From the NCBI GenBank assembly GCA_963635575.1, contig CAVHFU010000019.1, positions 1-25,116 on the forward strand: a stretch of DNA of 25,116 nucleotides. The letters run 5' to 3'. Under the pieces are notes generated by a model. That model searched no databases. It had not been told where the DNA came from and saw nothing but the letters and a program-made list of their open reading frames with translations. Positions 7,219 through 14,913 of the stretch are shown piece after piece. Origin of the DNA: RGIG9151 sp963635575 (lineage in GTDB: Bacteria; Bacillota; Clostridia; TANB77; RGIG9151). The stretch's first letter is position 1, and each line of letters starts with the position of its first letter. The translations under genes were made by a program, and so were the position numbers.

Positions 7219-7335
7219 AGTATATCATAGCTTTTAATTATGGCCAACTTTTTTATATAAAAAGCTTTTGATAGAATAATTGCACTTCGTTTCGCATAAG
7301 TTTATACAAACAATGTGAAACGGAGTGTTTTTTAT
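7219..7335 (+). repeat. Downstream copy of the duplicated leader, feeding pdaB
   Basis: Partner of 5575-5681. The conserved core is 7272-7335, and the repeat ends within the pdaB ATG (7334-7336). The extra length is mainly an insertion in the T/A-rich stretch near 7250-7268. It includes the GGAG ribosome-binding site of pdaB at 7322-7325. Confidence 0.9.
7274..7302 (+). promoter_or_regulatory. Possible sporulation-sigma promoter of pdaB
   Basis: GAATAAT (7274-7280), a 14-base spacer and CATAAGTT (7295-7302) resemble the SigE-type -35/-10 pattern. In Bacillus subtilis pdaB belongs to the sporulation regulon, which fits. In the upstream repeat copy the -10 reads TATAAGTT. The call is a motif match only. 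Confidence 0.35.
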
Positions 7336-8101
7336 GAGACTTTATGTATGGGATAAATGGAAACTAATGAGGTATTGTTTTGTAATTGCTTTAATTGGGA
7401 TGGCTTTTTCAGTAGCCGGAAAGGTTACAAATGATGTTATATCTACGGTTGCCTCTACAACTAGAAAATTACCTATATACAATATAGAAACAACCGAGCC
7501 TAAAATTTCGCTTACGTTTGACTGCGCTTGGGGAGCAGAAGATATGCCACAGATTTTAGATACATTAAAGGAAAATAATATAAAAGCTACTTTTTTTGTG
7601 CTTGGAGAATGGGTAGATAAATTTCCAGATGTCATAAAACGTATGACGGATGAAGGACATGATGTAGCAAATCATTCGGATACACATCCTCATATTGCAT
7701 CACTATCATATGATAACATAAAAAGTGAAATTAAGAATGCAAACGAGAAAATTGAAAATGCAACGGGTAAAGAAAATAACTTATTTAGAGCGCCATATGG
7801 GGAATATAACGACAATGTAATTAGTGCAGCTGAAGAATTAGGATTTTATACAATTCAATGGGATGTAGATAGCCTAGATTGGAAGAACTTTGGTGCAGAT
7901 AACATATTAAGTCGAGTTACTTCTAAAGTGAAAAATGGTTCGATTATATTAATGCATAATGGAACTAAAGATACAGCAACAGTTTTGCCTGAGCTAATAC
8001 GGCAATTAAAAGATAAAGGATATGAATTTAAACCTATATCCGAGTTTATTTATAAAGATAATTACATAATTGACCATGCAGGAATGCAAAAGCCAAATTA
8101 G
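7334..8101 (+). CDS. pdaB: PdaB-like polysaccharide deacetylase (sporulation)
   Basis: A 255-residue NodB-fold protein starting at the ATG at 7334, with GGAG at 7322-7325; the GTG at 7325 overlaps that site and is discarded. Residues 13-29 form an N-terminal membrane anchor or signal segment. The opening MRLYVWDKWKLMRY resembles the PdaB/YbaN N-terminus. Catalytic-domain motifs are TFDCAWG (61-67), NHSDTHPH (113-120, metal-type His114 and His118), RAPYGEY (152-158), WDVDSLDWK (166-174) and LMHNG (206-210). The second Asp of the canonical TFDDG motif is Cys64, an oddity shared by PdaB proteins. The family keeps spores stable during late development and acts outside the membrane on peptidoglycan-like substrate. 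It has its own terminator. Its leader is duplicated upstream of the ATPase. Confidence 0.88.
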   Translation: MRLYVWDKWKLMRYCFVIALIGMAFSVAGKVTNDVISTVASTTRKLPIYNIETTEPKISLTFDCAWGAEDMPQILDTLKENNIKATFFVLGEWVDKFPDVIKRMTDEGHDVANHSDTHPHIASLSYDNIKSEIKNANEKIENATGKENNLFRAPYGEYNDNVISAAEELGFYTIQWDVDSLDWKNFGADNILSRVTSKVKNGSIILMHNGTKDTATVLPELIRQLKDKGYEFKPISEFIYKDNYIIDHAGMQKPN

Positions 8102-8108
8102 TAAGAAG

Positions 8109-8131
8109 CCACACAGTTTTGTGTGGTTTTT
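8109..8131 (+). terminator. Terminator after pdaB
   Basis: CCACACA (8109-8115) pairs with TGTGTGG (8120-8126) across a GTTT loop, followed by TTTTT. Confidence 0.9.
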
Positions 8132-8145
8132 ACTTTCCTAACGGA

Positions 8146-8174
8146 TTGACATTTTCACTGAAGTGTTGTATTTT
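8146..8174 (+). promoter_or_regulatory. Promoter of the sufCB pair
   Basis: TTGACA (8146-8151), a 17-base spacer and TATTTT (8169-8174). The spacer contains CACTGAAGTG (8156-8165), a near-palindrome that could bind a regulator. Confidence 0.65.
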
Positions 8175-8205
8175 ATTGTCTGTAATAATTGTGGAGGTGA
8201 GCTAA

Positions 8206-8925
8206 ATGATAGAAATACAAAATATATGTTTTGAAAGAGACAACAAGAAAATCTTAGATAACGTAAGTTTAACTATAAATGATGGTGAATTTGTGGCTGT
8301 AACAGGGCCTAACGGTTCTGGTAAGTCTACATTAGCTAAAATAATAATGGGAATTAACAAACAAGATTCTGGAAAGATTATTTTTAATGGACAAGATATT
8401 AGCAATATGAGTATCGTAGAAAGAGCTAATTTAGGAATAAGCTTTGCTTTTCAGCAACCTGTAAGATTTAAGGGACTTACTGTTTCTGATTTAATTAAAT
8501 TATCTTCTAAAGGTGAAGCTACACGTAGTCAGATTTGTGACATTTTATCATCAGTTGGACTATGTGCAAAAGAGTATATGAATAGAGAAGTAAACAATTC
8601 ATTATCTGGCGGAGAACTAAAGAGAATAGAAATTGCTACTATTTTAAATAAAGAATCAAACCTTATAATATTGGACGAGCCTGAGGCAGGAATAGATTTA
8701 TGGAGCTTTAACAATTTAACCACTTTGTTTAAGGAAATGAGAAATAAGGCCAAAAGTCCCGTTTTAACTATTTCTCACCAAGAGCGAATACTTAATATTG
8801 CTGATAGAATAGTAATATTAAAGGACGGAAAAGTAGAGAAAATAGAAAGCAAAGAAGAATTATCTGATGATGCTTTCTTAGCACCTACTTGCTGTAAATT
8901 ACAAAGGGGTGAGATAAATGAATAG
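8206..8925 (+). CDS. sufC: SufC-like Fe-S assembly ATPase
   Basis: A 239-residue ABC-type ATPase that powers the Fe-S scaffold in the cytoplasm. It shows Walker A GPNGSGKST (34-42), a Q-loop (FAFQQPVRFKG), the signature LSGGELKR, Walker B LIILDEPEAGID and the switch His in ISHQE. There are no membrane segments. The start ATG follows GTGGAGGTG. Its stop lies inside sufB: the two frames overlap by 8 bases, so they are translationally coupled. The two-gene arrangement, without sufS, sufU or sufD, fits the minimal SufBC (SMS-type) system of Clostridia and archaea. It could be mistaken for a transporter ATPase, but the SufB partner settles it. Confidence 0.92.
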   Translation: MIEIQNICFERDNKKILDNVSLTINDGEFVAVTGPNGSGKSTLAKIIMGINKQDSGKIIFNGQDISNMSIVERANLGISFAFQQPVRFKGLTVSDLIKLSSKGEATRSQICDILSSVGLCAKEYMNREVNNSLSGGELKRIEIATILNKESNLIILDEPEAGIDLWSFNNLTTLFKEMRNKAKSPVLTISHQERILNIADRIVILKDGKVEKIESKEELSDDAFLAPTCCKLQRGEINE

Positions 8926-9835
8926 TACAGATAAAAACTTGTTACAAACCATATCTGACTGGGATGGAGTTTCAGATGGTGCATACAATATTAGATATAA
9001 TGGTAAAGGAATAGAAAGAAAAATTACCGAAAATGTAAATATAGTTACTAAAACTGATGTGCCCGGTATAGATATTATGGTAAAGGAAAATACAAAGATG
9101 GAAAGTGTTCATATTCCTGTATTACTTACAGAGAGTGGACTTAAGGATAACGTGTATAATGATTTCTTTATCGGTAAAAATGCGGATGTAGTTATTGTTG
9201 CCGGCTGCGGAATTCATAACGATGCTCACGGTGACTCAGAACATAATGGAATACATAGATTTTTCTTAGAAGAAAATGCAAAAGTAAAATATATAGAAAA
9301 GCATTATGGTGAGGGTACCGGAGATGGAAAAAGAATCTTAAATCCGATTACTGAAGTTACACTAGGCAAAGGTTCATATATGGAAATTACTTCTGTACAA
9401 ATAAAAGGTGTAGATTCCACAGAACGTGTTACAAAGGCAGACGTGGGTGAAAATGCAACGTTGGTAATTAATGAAAAAATAATGACTCATGGTTCTCAAA
9501 CTGCGAAAACATCTTTTGAACTAAACTTAAATGGAGATACATCAAAAGCTCAAATTTCTTCTAGAACAGTTGCAACAGAAAAGTCCAAGCAAGTATTTGC
9601 TTCTAAGGTTTTTGGAAATGCAAAGTGTTTTTCACATGTTGAATGTGATTCCATAATTAAAGATGAAGCTACCGTTACATCTATTCCGGAAATTACTGCA
9701 AATAATGTTGGTGCAAACTTAATCCATGAGGCAGCAATAGGGAAAATTAATGGTGAACAGCTAACAAAGCTTATGACTTTAGGCCTTACTGAGAAAGACG
9801 CTGAAAATGCGATAATTGAGGGATTCTTGAAATAA
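8918..9835 (+). CDS. sufB: SufB/SufD-type Fe-S cluster scaffold, short form
   Basis: A 305-residue SufBD-family beta-helix protein, much shorter than classical SufB (about 460-490), lacking most of its N-terminal region. Family features include the polar strand repeats (ITENVNIVTKTDVPG, VTLGKGSYMEITS), the GIHNDAHGDSEHNGIHRFF segment near 98-116 and the C-terminal block ECDSIIKDEATVTSIPEI, which holds a conserved Cys and acidic residues. That is followed by LIHEAAIGKINGEQLTKLMTLGL, the conserved end that contacts SufC. It is expected to form a SufB2C2-like complex with the upstream ATPase and receive sulfur from a desulfurase encoded elsewhere. The start ATG lies 8 bases before the end of sufC, preceded by AAAGGGGTG. 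In this minimal system one protein takes the place of both SufB and SufD. Confidence 0.9.
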   Translation: MNSTDKNLLQTISDWDGVSDGAYNIRYNGKGIERKITENVNIVTKTDVPGIDIMVKENTKMESVHIPVLLTESGLKDNVYNDFFIGKNADVVIVAGCGIHNDAHGDSEHNGIHRFFLEENAKVKYIEKHYGEGTGDGKRILNPITEVTLGKGSYMEITSVQIKGVDSTERVTKADVGENATLVINEKIMTHGSQTAKTSFELNLNGDTSKAQISSRTVATEKSKQVFASKVFGNAKCFSHVECDSIIKDEATVTSIPEITANNVGANLIHEAAIGKINGEQLTKLMTLGLTEKDAENAIIEGFLK

Positions 9836-9847
9836 AGGAATTTTTAG

Positions 9848-9877
9848 GACAGAATACAATGTTGTTCTGTCTTTTTT
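9848..9877 (+). terminator. Terminator after sufB
   Basis: GACAGAA (9848-9854) pairs with TTCTGTC (9865-9871), with an inner ACAA/TTGT extension, followed by TTTTTT. Confidence 0.9.
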
Positions 9878-9878
9878 G

Positions 9879-9907
9879 TTGAAAAAGTTACTGTTTTTAT
9901 ATATAAT
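9879..9907 (+). promoter_or_regulatory. Promoter of guaA
   Basis: TTGAAA (9879-9884), a 17-base spacer and a perfect TATAAT (9902-9907). The leader is only about 30 bases, so there is no room for a purine riboswitch. Confidence 0.75.
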
Positions 9908-9941
9908 TATAACTAGTGAATAATCTGAAAGGAGCAAAGAA

Positions 9942-11477
9942 ATGGAAAACGAAAAAGTCATAGTTTTAGACTTCGGTGGGCAATATAACCAACTTATTGC
10001 ACGAAGAGTAAGAGAATTAAACGTTTATGCAGAAGTTTTGCCATACAACGTTTCACTTGAAAGAATTAAGGCATTAAATCCAAAAGGTATTATTTTTACC
10101 GGAGGACCTGCAAGTGTACTAGATGAGGACGCACCACTCTGCAACAAGGAAATTTTTGAATTAAACATACCTATTTTAGGAATATGTTATGGCATGCAAA
10201 TGACGGCACATTTACTTGACGGAGAAGTTAAACGTGCAGAGAATAGAGAGTACGGAAAAGTAATTTCAGATTTTAAGCAAAGTAAATTATTCGAAGGCAT
10301 TATTGGTGAAAACCAAGTTTGGATGAGCCATACTTACTATGTAGCTAAAGTCCCAACCGGTTTTAATACAATTGCAACAAGCGAAAATTGTAGTTGCGTT
10401 GCTATGGAATGTGAGAAAAAGAATATATATTCAGTTCAATTCCATCCGGAAGTTATGCATACAATAAACGGACATTCAATACTTAAAAATTTCTTGTTTA
10501 ATGTATGTAAATGTCGTGGTGATTGGAAAATGGATGCGTTTGCTGAAAATGCAATAAAGAGTATTAAAGAGAAAGTTGGAGACGGCAAAGTGTTATGTGC
10601 TTTATCCGGTGGTGTAGATTCTTCTGTCGCTGCTACTTTAATACATAAAGCAGTAGGTAAGCAACTTACTTGTATATTCGTTGACCATGGTTTGCTCAGA
10701 AAAGATGAGGGCGACGAAGTTGAAAAAGTGTTCAAGGAACGCTTTGATATGGACATAATCAGAGTAAACGCACAAGAAAGATTTTTAAGTAAATTAAAAG
10801 GTGTAAGTGATCCGGAAACTAAGAGAAAAATTATTGGTGCTGAGTTTATAAATGTGTTTGAAGAAGAAGCGAAGAAAATCGGCAAAGTTGATTTCTTAGT
10901 TCAAGGTACAATTTATCCTGATGTAATTGAGAGTGGCGGAATTAAAGGCTCAGCAGTAATCAAGAGCCATCATAATGTTGGCGGATTGCCTGATCATGTT
11001 GACTTTAAGGAAATAATAGAACCACTTAGAATGTTATTTAAAGATGAAGTAAGAGTGCTAGGAGAAGAACTTGGAATTCCACATGATTTAGTATGGAGAC
11101 AACCATTTCCTGGTCCTGGACTTGCTATAAGGATTATCGGAGATATAACTGAAGATAAGGTAAAAATTCTTCAAGAGGCTGATTTTATTTATAGAGATGA
11201 AATAAAGAAAGCCGGACTTCAAGAATCGATTTGGCAATACTTTGCAGTGTTGACTGGAATGAGAAGTGTTGGTGTTATGGGCGATGAGAGAACATACGAT
11301 TATACAATAGCACTTCGTGGAGTAACAAGTGTAGACGGAATGACAGCAGATTGGGCAAGAATTCCGTATGATGTTCTAGAGAAGATTTCAACTAGAATTG
11401 TAAATGAAGTGGGACATATTAACAGAGTGGTATACGATATTACTAGTAAGCCACCTGCAACTATTGAGTGGGAATAG
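9942..11477 (+). CDS. guaA: GMP synthase (glutamine-hydrolysing)
   Basis: Converts XMP to GMP with ATP and glutamine, the last step of guanine nucleotide synthesis. The 511-residue product has the usual full length. The N-terminal class I amidotransferase has GICYGMQ with nucleophile Cys82 and the FHPEV motif carrying the catalytic His and Glu. The central ATP pyrophosphatase has the P-loop SGGVDSS. The C-terminal dimerisation domain ends in the conserved KPPATIEWE. The start ATG follows AAAGGAG. It is transcribed alone, between the sufB terminator and the S10 leader. All motifs are intact. Confidence 0.98.
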   Translation: MENEKVIVLDFGGQYNQLIARRVRELNVYAEVLPYNVSLERIKALNPKGIIFTGGPASVLDEDAPLCNKEIFELNIPILGICYGMQMTAHLLDGEVKRAENREYGKVISDFKQSKLFEGIIGENQVWMSHTYYVAKVPTGFNTIATSENCSCVAMECEKKNIYSVQFHPEVMHTINGHSILKNFLFNVCKCRGDWKMDAFAENAIKSIKEKVGDGKVLCALSGGVDSSVAATLIHKAVGKQLTCIFVDHGLLRKDEGDEVEKVFKERFDMDIIRVNAQERFLSKLKGVSDPETKRKIIGAEFINVFEEEAKKIGKVDFLVQGTIYPDVIESGGIKGSAVIKSHHNVGGLPDHVDFKEIIEPLRMLFKDEVRVLGEELGIPHDLVWRQPFPGPGLAIRIIGDITEDKVKILQEADFIYRDEIKKAGLQESIWQYFAVLTGMRSVGVMGDERTYDYTIALRGVTSVDGMTADWARIPYDVLEKISTRIVNEVGHINRVVYDITSKPPATIEWE

Positions 11478-11482
11478 TCCCC

Positions 11483-11517
11483 AAAAGCTCTGAAAGTGGC
11501 AGAATGATGGGCTTTTT
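11483..11517 (+). terminator. Probable terminator after guaA
   Basis: AAAAGC pairs with GCTTTTT, and inside it TCTG pairs with CAGA around AAAGTGG. The stem is interrupted, so it is weaker than the other terminators here. Confidence 0.5.
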
Positions 11518-11582
11518 AGATTCAAAAACAGCCTCAACAACACTTTATTCCAACTTTTTTCCAACTTTTTTATCAAAAACTA

Positions 11583-11611
11583 TTGCCAAATGTTGCATTA
11601 TGGTGTAAAAT
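11583..11611 (+). promoter_or_regulatory. Main promoter of the S10-spc operon
   Basis: TTGCCA (11583-11588), a 17-base spacer and TAAAAT (11606-11611). It lies about 290 bases before rpsJ and no other promoter of this quality is seen until after secY. Confidence 0.7.
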
Positions 11612-11617
11612 GGTTAA

Positions 11618-11890
11618 TGTTGTGACAGATACGCGTTGAAGCGAAAAGTGGCGCAAACCGCTCAAAAATCGGCGGTAAGGTGGGAATTTTCGTGGAGCAT
11701 GTCCGATTTTAAACCGGGCGACAAGCTGAAGATTTTAAAGATTTAACTGTAAGGTTTCATTCTTTTGGATTTTACCCGGGATTTGGACTGTTTAAAAGTC
11801 CAGTTTTATTGTCTCGGGTTTTTAAATGTAAGTTTATGAAACACCAGGAGACGTTGTTAGGCTTGACGCTACATTATCAAACAAAAAGGA
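11618..11890 (+). promoter_or_regulatory. Structured S10 operon leader with attenuator-like hairpin
   Basis: The leader is about 280 bases and GC-richer than its surroundings. A first hairpin pairs ACCGC (11657-11661) with GCGGT (11672-11676). The main element pairs ACCCGGGA (11774-11781) with TCTCGGGT (11812-11819), encloses a second hairpin TGGACT/AGTCCA (11784-11789 and 11797-11802), and runs straight into TTTTT. This resembles an intrinsic terminator upstream of rpsJ, so transcription may be attenuated. In E. coli L4 represses its own S10 leader. Whether L4 or another protein acts here is not shown, and the structure is not the E. coli one as far as I can judge. Confidence 0.6.
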
Positions 11891-11899
11891 GGAATTGAT

Positions 11900-12217
11900 G
11901 TGACAAGTAACAGCGAAAAAATCAGAATCAGATTGAAGGCTTACGAACATCAAGTATTAGATCTTTCTGCAGCAAAGATTATTGATACTGCAAAGAGAAC
12001 AGGAGCAAAAATTTCAGGACCTATTCCACTTCCAACAGAGAAGGAAATAGTAACAATCTTGAAATCTCCACACAAATACAAAGATTCGAGAGAACAATTT
12101 GAAATGAGAACACATAAGAGACTTATTGATGTTCTTTACCCAACTCAAAAGACTATGGAAGCGTTGACAAAGTTAGATTTACCTGCCGGCGTAGAAATCG
12201 AAGTAAAAGTTCAATAA
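11900..12217 (+). CDS. rpsJ: 30S ribosomal protein S10
   Basis: First gene of the operon; S10 (uS10) sits in the 30S head and also acts as NusE in antitermination. The 105-residue product has the full family length, with the typical KIRIRLKAYEH opening and the ISGPIPLPTEKE loop. The start is GTG at 11900, after AAAAAGGAGG. An ATG at 11898 overlaps it but is followed directly by TGA, making a start-stop pair on top of the real start. This could lower or regulate initiation. The GTG reading gives the MTSNSEKIRIRL N-terminus. Confidence 0.97.
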   Translation: MTSNSEKIRIRLKAYEHQVLDLSAAKIIDTAKRTGAKISGPIPLPTEKEIVTILKSPHKYKDSREQFEMRTHKRLIDVLYPTQKTMEALTKLDLPAGVEIEVKVQ

Positions 12218-12233
12218 GAGTTGTAGCAACGTA

Positions 12234-12287
12234 GGAAAAGCAAATTTTTTAGAATGCTTTCCCGGTCAAGTTCACGGAAAGGTGAAC
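12234..12287 (+). other. Two small hairpins between rpsJ and rplC
   Basis: GGAAAAGCA (12234-12242) pairs with TGCTTTCC (12255-12262), leaving one bulged A. GTTCAC (12270-12275) pairs with GTGAAC (12282-12287) around GGAAAG. No U-tract follows, so these look like mRNA processing or regulatory structures, not terminators. Confidence 0.45.
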
Positions 12288-12311
12288 CAATAACCTAAGG
12301 AGGAGAAAAAA

Positions 12312-12944
12312 ATGAAAAAAGGTATTTTAGCTAAGAAGGTTGGAATGACTCAAATTTTCTTAGAAGATGGGAAAATGCTTCCTGTAACAGTTTTAGAAGC
12401 AGGTCCATGCACAGTTATCCAAAAGAAAACAGTTGAAACTGATGGATATAATGCTGTAAAAGTAGCTTTTGGAGAAATTCGCGAAAAGTTAGTTAATAAA
12501 GCTAAAAAAGGTGAATTTGCTAAGGCTAACGTAGAAGTAAAGAGATATGTAAAAGAACTTAGACTTGAAGATGTAGCTAACTTAAATGTTGGAGACGAAA
12601 TTAAGGTTGATGTTTTTGCAGCCGGAGATGCTATTGACGCTAGTGGCGTTACAAAGGGTCACGGATTTGCAGGTGTTATCAAGAGACACGGTTCGCATAG
12701 AGGACCTATGGCTCACGGTTCTATGTATCATAGACGTCCAGGTTCAATGGGTGCTCACTCAGATCCAGGTAGAGTATTCAAAGGTAAGAAATTGCCAGGA
12801 CATATGGGTAGTGAAAACGTAACTATTATTAACTTAGACGTAGTTAAAGTTGATACAGACAAGAATCTTTTATTTGTAAAGGGTAGTGTTCCTGGAGCAA
12901 AAGGAAGCCTACTTTGCTTAAGAGATTCTGTAAAGAACAAGTAA
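12312..12944 (+). CDS. rplC: 50S ribosomal protein L3
   Basis: L3 (uL3) is an early assembly protein of the 50S subunit whose central extension reaches the peptidyl-transferase region. The 210-residue product opens with MKKGILAKKVGMTQIF. It carries the conserved extension GHGFAGVIKRHGSHRGPMAHGS followed by HRRPGSMG, where the family's methylatable Gln/His segment lies. The start ATG follows AAGGAGGAG. Length and motifs are standard. Confidence 0.98.
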   Translation: MKKGILAKKVGMTQIFLEDGKMLPVTVLEAGPCTVIQKKTVETDGYNAVKVAFGEIREKLVNKAKKGEFAKANVEVKRYVKELRLEDVANLNVGDEIKVDVFAAGDAIDASGVTKGHGFAGVIKRHGSHRGPMAHGSMYHRRPGSMGAHSDPGRVFKGKKLPGHMGSENVTIINLDVVKVDTDKNLLFVKGSVPGAKGSLLCLRDSVKNK

Positions 12945-12960
12945 GGAAGGAGGATAAACA

Positions 12961-13584
12961 ATGCCTAAGATGGATTTATATAACGTAAGCGGAAAAGTAG
13001 TTGGAAACATCGAATTAAAAGATGAAATTTTCAATGCTGAAATTAATACAGATGCTATGTATTTAGCTGTAGAAAGTTATCTTGCTAATCAAAGACAAGG
13101 AACACAATCTACAAAGACTAGATCAGAAGTTAGCGGTGGTGGCGTAAAGCCTTGGAAACAAAAAGGTACAGGTCGTGCACGTCAAGGAAGTATTCGTGCT
13201 CCACAATGGATTAAGGGTGGTATCGCTCTTGGACCTAAGCCTAGAACATATACAATAAAACTTAACAAGAAAGTTAAGAGAGTTGCATTAAGATCTGCTC
13301 TAAGTTCTAAAGTTGCTGAGAATAACATCATCGTATTAGATGAAATTAATTTCTCTGAAATCAAAACAAAGAACATGGTAGAAGTTCTTAAAAACTTAAA
13401 TCTTGATACTAATGCACTAATCGTATTAGGTGACAAGAATGAAAACGTAGTAAGATCTGCAAAGAATCTTCCTAATGTTAAGACAGCATATGTTAATACT
13501 ATTAATGTTTACGACATTGTTAAGTATAACAAGTTTATCGTAACTCAAGATGCAGCTCACAAAATTGAGGAGGTGTATGCATAA
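12961..13584 (+). CDS. rplD: 50S ribosomal protein L4
   Basis: L4 (uL4) binds 23S rRNA; its long loop lines the exit tunnel. The 207-residue product contains the loop TRSEVSGGGVKPWKQKGTGRAR (about 57-78), then QGSIRAPQWIKGG. In enterobacteria L4 is also the repressor of the S10 operon; whether that applies to the unusual leader here is open. It starts at the ATG at 12961 after GGAAGGAGG. Its TAA shares a base with the rplW ATG (TAATG), so the two are coupled. Confidence 0.98.
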   Translation: MPKMDLYNVSGKVVGNIELKDEIFNAEINTDAMYLAVESYLANQRQGTQSTKTRSEVSGGGVKPWKQKGTGRARQGSIRAPQWIKGGIALGPKPRTYTIKLNKKVKRVALRSALSSKVAENNIIVLDEINFSEIKTKNMVEVLKNLNLDTNALIVLGDKNENVVRSAKNLPNVKTAYVNTINVYDIVKYNKFIVTQDAAHKIEEVYA

Positions 13585-13934
13585 TGACAGCACAAGATAT
13601 CATTATTAAACCTATCATTACTGAAAAAAGTAGTGTCGCAATGGCTGAAGGAAAATACACTTTTAGAGTTACAAATAGTGCTTCAAAAACAGCAGTTAAG
13701 AAGGCTGTTGAAGAATTATTTAATGTAAAAGTTGTTTCTGTTAATACAGTAAGTATGCCTGGTAAGGAAAAGAGAATGGGTGTTCATTCTGGAAAAACTC
13801 CTGATTGGAAGAAAGCAATCGTAAAGATTGATACAAACCCTTCTGAAGAAAATTACTTAGAAAAAGGCGGAAAAGCTACTACAACAAGTAAGAAATATAA
13901 CAATGAAATTGCTGACTTCAACCCACAAGTTTAG
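13584..13934 (+). CDS. rplW: 50S ribosomal protein L23
   Basis: L23 (uL23) lies at the tunnel exit and docks signal recognition particle and trigger factor. The 116-residue product has the family opening DIIIKPIITEKSS and the VVSVNTVSMPGKEKRMG loop. It is about 20 residues longer than the commonest form, with an added polar tail after KAIVKID (ENYLEKGGKATTTSKKYNNE). It overlaps rplD by one base. Confidence 0.97.
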   Translation: MTAQDIIIKPIITEKSSVAMAEGKYTFRVTNSASKTAVKKAVEELFNVKVVSVNTVSMPGKEKRMGVHSGKTPDWKKAIVKIDTNPSEENYLEKGGKATTTSKKYNNEIADFNPQV

Positions 13935-14002
13935 TCCTGGCAATGTATGTATAGAATCTTAATGGTTCTGCAAAACAAATTAGAAATGGAGTGAAATACA
14001 CA

Positions 14003-14836
14003 ATGGGTATTAAAAAATATAATCCTACTACTCCTTCAAGACGTGGTATGACAGTGTCTACTTTCGAAGAAATTACAAAGAAGACTCCTGAAAAGTCTCT
14101 TCTTGCTCCACTTAACAAGAAAGGTGGAAGAAACTCTTACGGAAGAATCACAGTTAGACATATCGGCGGAGGAAATAAAACAAAATATAGAGTAATTGAT
14201 TTCAAGAGAAATAAAGATGGAATGAATGCAACAGTTATTGGTATCGAATATGATCCAAACAGAAGTGCGAACATTGCTTTACTTGAATATGAAGATAAGG
14301 AAAGAAGATATATCTTAGCTCCTATCGGATTAAAAGACGGAGATACAGTTCGTTCAGGTGCTGATGCTGATATCAAGCCAGGAAACGCACTTCCTATTGA
14401 AAACATTCCAGTTGGTACTATGGTACACAACATTGAAATGAAACCTGGGAAAGGTGGACAAATTGCAAGATCTGCTGGACTTGCTGCTCAAATCATGGCT
14501 AAAGAAGGAGAATATGCACATTTAAGATTGCCTTCTGGTGAAATGAGATTAATAGCTATTAAATGTAAAGCTACTGTTGGTGAAGTTGGAAATACTGATT
14601 ATGAAAACGTTCATCTCGGTAAAGCTGGTAAATCAAGAAACTTGGGTATCAAACCTGCAGTTCGTGGTGCAGTTATGAACCCTAATGATCACCCACATGG
14701 TGGTGGTGAAGGTAAGTCTCCAGTTGGACACGCAGGACCACTTACTCCTTGGGGTAAACCGGCTCTTGGTTACAAGACTAGAAATAAGAAGAATCCTTCT
14801 AACAAGTATATTGTTAAGAGAAGAAACGGTCGCTAA
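14003..14836 (+). CDS. rplB: 50S ribosomal protein L2
   Basis: L2 (uL2) is needed for subunit association and peptidyl-transferase centre assembly. The start is the ATG at 14003; the GTG at 13991 belongs to the GGAGTG ribosome-binding site. The 277-residue product has MGIKKYNPTTPSRRGMTV at the N-terminus and NPNDHPHGGGEGKSPVG near the C-terminus, where the conserved functional His lies. Length is normal. Confidence 0.98.
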   Translation: MGIKKYNPTTPSRRGMTVSTFEEITKKTPEKSLLAPLNKKGGRNSYGRITVRHIGGGNKTKYRVIDFKRNKDGMNATVIGIEYDPNRSANIALLEYEDKERRYILAPIGLKDGDTVRSGADADIKPGNALPIENIPVGTMVHNIEMKPGKGGQIARSAGLAAQIMAKEGEYAHLRLPSGEMRLIAIKCKATVGEVGNTDYENVHLGKAGKSRNLGIKPAVRGAVMNPNDHPHGGGEGKSPVGHAGPLTPWGKPALGYKTRNKKNPSNKYIVKRRNGR

Positions 14837-14913
14837 TTTCCGTACTAAATTGGTAATAATGTTAAAATGCTATTGCTATTGCAATAGAAATAAACGAAAA
14901 GGAGTTGTTTAAT

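Noticed and set aside
9908..9941. Guanine riboswitch before guaA
   Set aside because: The leader from the promoter to the ATG is about 30 bases, far too short for the aptamer.
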